A stretch of 7,758 nt of DNA from Saprospirales bacterium. GTDB taxonomy: Bacteria; Bacteroidota; Bacteroidia; Chitinophagales; JADJOU01. Made by a program: the position numbers and the translations under genes. The stretch covers positions 1 to 7,758 of the forward strand of contig CANHJR010000048.1 in the NCBI GenBank assembly GCA_947461165.1, written 5' to 3'. Positions 5,441 through 7,758 of the stretch are shown here, one piece after another (the first letter of the stretch is position 1; every line of letters starts with the position of its first letter). The notes under the pieces are model-generated. The model searched no databases, had not been told where the DNA came from, and was given only the letters and a program-made list of their open reading frames with translations.

Positions 5441-7758
5441 ATGAAAACCTTATACCTTCTTGATGCCTACGCGTTAATATTTCGTGCATACTACTCCATG
5501 GGTAGCAATTTTATGTATAATTCTAAGAAGCAAAATGTGACGGCTATCATGGGATTTACCCGAGCAGTCTGGCAGCTCATTCAAAAAGAAAATCCAACTC
5601 ATTTGGCTGTTGTATTCGACCATAAAAGTGCCAACGTTCGGGTTCAAGAGTTTGAGTATTACAAGGCAAATAGAGATGCTACACCGGAAGATATCATTAC
5701 TTCTGAGCCGTATATTCGTCAGATCATTCAAGCGATGAATATTCCTATTCTGGAGGTTGAAGGATATGAGGCCGACGATGTCATCGGAACCATCGCCAAA
5801 CAAAAGGCGCGCGAAGATCATTTGGTCTATATGGTCACGCCGGACAAGGACTTTGCTCAACTCGTCGAGGAGAATATAAAAATTTACAAGCCAGCTAGAA
5901 TGGGTAGTCAACCAGAAATTCTAGGAGTAGAGGAAGTATGCAAAAATTGGGAAATAGACAATCCTTTGCAGGTTATCGATATCCTTGCGCTTTGGGGCGA
6001 TGCGGTGGACAACATTCCTGGTATCCCAGGAGTAGGAGAAAAAACGTCCAAAATTTTAATCAAAGAATATGGATCGGTAGAAGGACTTATAGCCAATGCG
6101 GAAAAGCTGAAAGGTAAACAAAAGGAGAATGTCATTAGTTTTGCACAGCAAGGTCTCGATAGCAAAAAACTGGCAACAATCATCCTCGATGTTCCGATTG
6201 AGATTAGTGATGAGAAACTCATAATGGAACCGTTTGATAAGGATAAACTACGAGAGATTTTTACCGAACTGGAATTCCGAACCCTGCAAAAGGAAATGCT
6301 TGGAGAACAAACTTCAGTACCCATCCCAAGCTCAAAATCCTCAGCAACGAAGTATGATCTTTTCAATCAGCCAAGTGGCGATGAGATCGAGGTCGAAGTT
6401 ACCTCAAATTTTGAGAATGCTAGTACGATTCGTCACGAATACAATCTTGTCGATACGCCTGAAAAAAGAATCGAGCTGAAAGCCTTGTTGTTGAAAGTAG
6501 AAAAATTTGCCTTCGATACAGAGACGACCGGATTGGATTACTATGATGCTGAGATTATTGGAATGTCATTTTCAATTGAAAAGAACAGTGGGCATTATAT
6601 CCCTTTGTTAGGTAGTTTTGAAGAAACTAAGAAAATTTTAGAGGAGTTTGCGTCATTATTTTCGGATAATACTAAATTGAAGATTGCACAGAATTTGAAA
6701 TTTGATCAGCATTTTCTATTGAATTATGGAATAGAGATCGTTGAACCAATTTTTGACACGATGCTTTGCCATTTTCTATTGGATGCGGATTCCAAACATT
6801 CATTAGATTGGATGAGTCAAGTATATCTGAACTATTCTCCTATCAAATTTGAGGAATTGGTAGGAAAGGGTGCTCGAAAAATTGATATACGAAAAGTAGA
6901 CTTGGAAAAAATCAAGGAGTATGCCTCAGAAGACACAGATGTTTGTTTTCAGCTATATGAGAAATTAAATGCAGAGGTTGAAACACTTCCCAAAGTAAAA
7001 AAATTGATGAAGGAAATTGAATTTCCATTAGTCTCCGTACTAGCCGATATGGAGAGAACTGGGGTTTGCCTTGATGTCGATTTTTTGGCTCAATATTCCC
7101 TAGAATTGGCAGAGGAGCAGAAAATAGCACAAGAAAAAGTGTTTGAAGCTGCTGGACTTCGATTTAACCTGGATAGTCCAAAACAACTTGGTGAAGTTCT
7201 TTTTGAACGAATGAAAATACCTTATACAGAGAAGAAGACAAAAACAGGTCAGTATGCCACAGGAGAAGAAGTTTTGGCCAAACTTGTCAAGGAACACGAA
7301 ATCGCGAAGACGATTCTCGACTATAGGGAACTGACCAAACTCAAATCAACATACGTAGATGCGCTACCTCAAATGGTAAGTAAAAAAACCGGTCGAATTC
7401 ACACTTCTTTCAATCAAACAATAGCCTCTACTGGGAGGCTAAGTAGCACTGAACCCAATCTTCAAAATATTCCAATAAGAACGGAACGTGGTCGTAAAAT
7501 CAGAAAGGCATTTATAGCTCAGAATGACGATTACATAATATTAAGCGCAGATTACTCTCAAATAGAACTTAGATTGATAGCCGAAATTAGCGGCGACGAG
7601 ACCATGATCGATGCTTTTAAAAACAATCAGGATATCCATCGATTGACAGCCAGCAAGGTATTGAATATTCCTTTTGAAGAGGTAACCAAGGAGCAAAGAA
7701 GCAATGCGAAAGTTGTCAATTTTGGCATTATATATGGCGTATCTGCGTTTGGCCTTAC
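5441..7758 (+). CDS. polA: DNA polymerase I, 3' end missing
   Basis: Repair and Okazaki-fragment polymerase with nick-translation activity. 772 codons are present and the window ends inside the polymerase domain; about 150-180 residues, including the motif C catalytic Asp, should follow. The 5'-3' FEN-type exonuclease spans about 1-290: LLDAY (Asp8), YKANR (75-79), EGYEADDVIGT (107-117), TPDKDF (133-138), and DAVDNIPGIPGVGEKT with its helix-hairpin-helix. The 3'-5' proofreading domain (about 335-515) looks active, with the DEDDy set: Asp359 and Glu361 in FDTETTGLD, Asp422 in NLKFDQHF, and Tyr494 and Asp498 in YASEDTD. In the polymerase, TEPNLQNIP (670-678), motif A DYSQIELR with Asp704 and Glu709, and the O-helix Arg753, Lys757, Phe761, Tyr765 are visible; Phe761 is the type that discriminates against dideoxynucleotides. 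One small oddity: the segment before YKANR reads NVRVQE where TFRHE-like sequence is usual. The start is the first ATG after the hydrolase stop, giving the normal MKTLYLLDAYALIFRAYY opening. Confidence 0.97.
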   Translation, partial: MKTLYLLDAYALIFRAYYSMGSNFMYNSKKQNVTAIMGFTRAVWQLIQKENPTHLAVVFDHKSANVRVQEFEYYKANRDATPEDIITSEPYIRQIIQAMNIPILEVEGYEADDVIGTIAKQKAREDHLVYMVTPDKDFAQLVEENIKIYKPARMGSQPEILGVEEVCKNWEIDNPLQVIDILALWGDAVDNIPGIPGVGEKTSKILIKEYGSVEGLIANAEKLKGKQKENVISFAQQGLDSKKLATIILDVPIEISDEKLIMEPFDKDKLREIFTELEFRTLQKEMLGEQTSVPIPSSKSSATKYDLFNQPSGDEIEVEVTSNFENASTIRHEYNLVDTPEKRIELKALLLKVEKFAFDTETTGLDYYDAEIIGMSFSIEKNSGHYIPLLGSFEETKKILEEFASLFSDNTKLKIAQNLKFDQHFLLNYGIEIVEPIFDTMLCHFLLDADSKHSLDWMSQVYLNYSPIKFEELVGKGARKIDIRKVDLEKIKEYASEDTDVCFQLYEKLNAEVETLPKVKKLMKEIEFPLVSVLADMERTGVCLDVDFLAQYSLELAEEQKIAQEKVFEAAGLRFNLDSPKQLGEVLFERMKIPYTEKKTKTGQYATGEEVLAKLVKEHEIAKTILDYRELTKLKSTYVDALPQMVSKKTGRIHTSFNQTIASTGRLSSTEPNLQNIPIRTERGRKIRKAFIAQNDDYIILSADYSQIELRLIAEISGDETMIDAFKNNQDIHRLTASKVLNIPFEEVTKEQRSNAKVVNFGIIYGVSAFGL

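Noticed and set aside
5474..6366. Two adjoining minus-strand open frames of 145 and 152 residues inside polA
   Set aside because: They overlap by four bases like an operon, but are fully antisense to the polA 5'-3' exonuclease domain, with serine/leucine-rich shadow composition.
6912..7297. Two short minus-strand open frames inside polA
   Set aside because: Antisense to the continuous polymerase I frame; no domain features.
1..7758. A new defence, mobile or biosynthetic system
   Set aside because: No nuclease/NTPase partner sets, integrase, transposase, terminal repeats, CRISPR-like arrays or carrier-protein genes were found; the recognised genes are housekeeping or common enzyme families.

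Overview
This AT-rich window is tightly packed with five genes and looks like Bacteroidota chromosome. The evidence is a Bacteroidota-style PBP1A with a long linker between its two enzymatic domains, near-absence of Shine-Dalgarno sequences, and TAnnTTTG-type -7 promoter boxes in front of the genes that would need a promoter. Something near the Saprospiraceae is possible, but that is only an impression from protein flavour and I could not test it. No tRNA, rRNA, CRISPR array, insertion sequence or prophage signal was seen. No stretch above about 110 bases lacks a gene.

Left part, minus strand, reading right to left: an FAD-dependent oxidoreductase of the DAO/DadA type (3085..4155 or 4194) is followed after a 27-base gap by a pirin-family cupin with an added N-terminal export-signal-like extension (2176..3057). 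After a 99-base gap with its own promoter-like box comes a class A penicillin-binding protein (PBP1A), cut off by the window's left edge (1..2076). The oxidoreductase and pirin are probably one transcript. The PBP probably has its own promoter, with a 16-base-period direct repeat just upstream of it.

Right part, plus strand: divergent from the oxidoreductase is a lipoprotein serine hydrolase of the beta-lactamase/NylB-like fold (4302..5384). After 56 bases it is followed by polA, DNA polymerase I, cut off by the right edge within the polymerase palm/fingers (5441..7758). The 107-base divergent intergenic region (4195..4301) carries a promoter box for each direction and a short palindrome between them.

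Functionally this is a mix of housekeeping genes (cell-wall synthesis, DNA repair and replication) and small-molecule enzymes of unknown substrate. I see no convincing new multi-gene system. The points most worth a second look are the export signal on the pirin, the repeat arrangement in front of the PBP, the start choice of the oxidoreductase given its promoter box, and the frame-sensitive 7-base tandem repeat inside the serine hydrolase.
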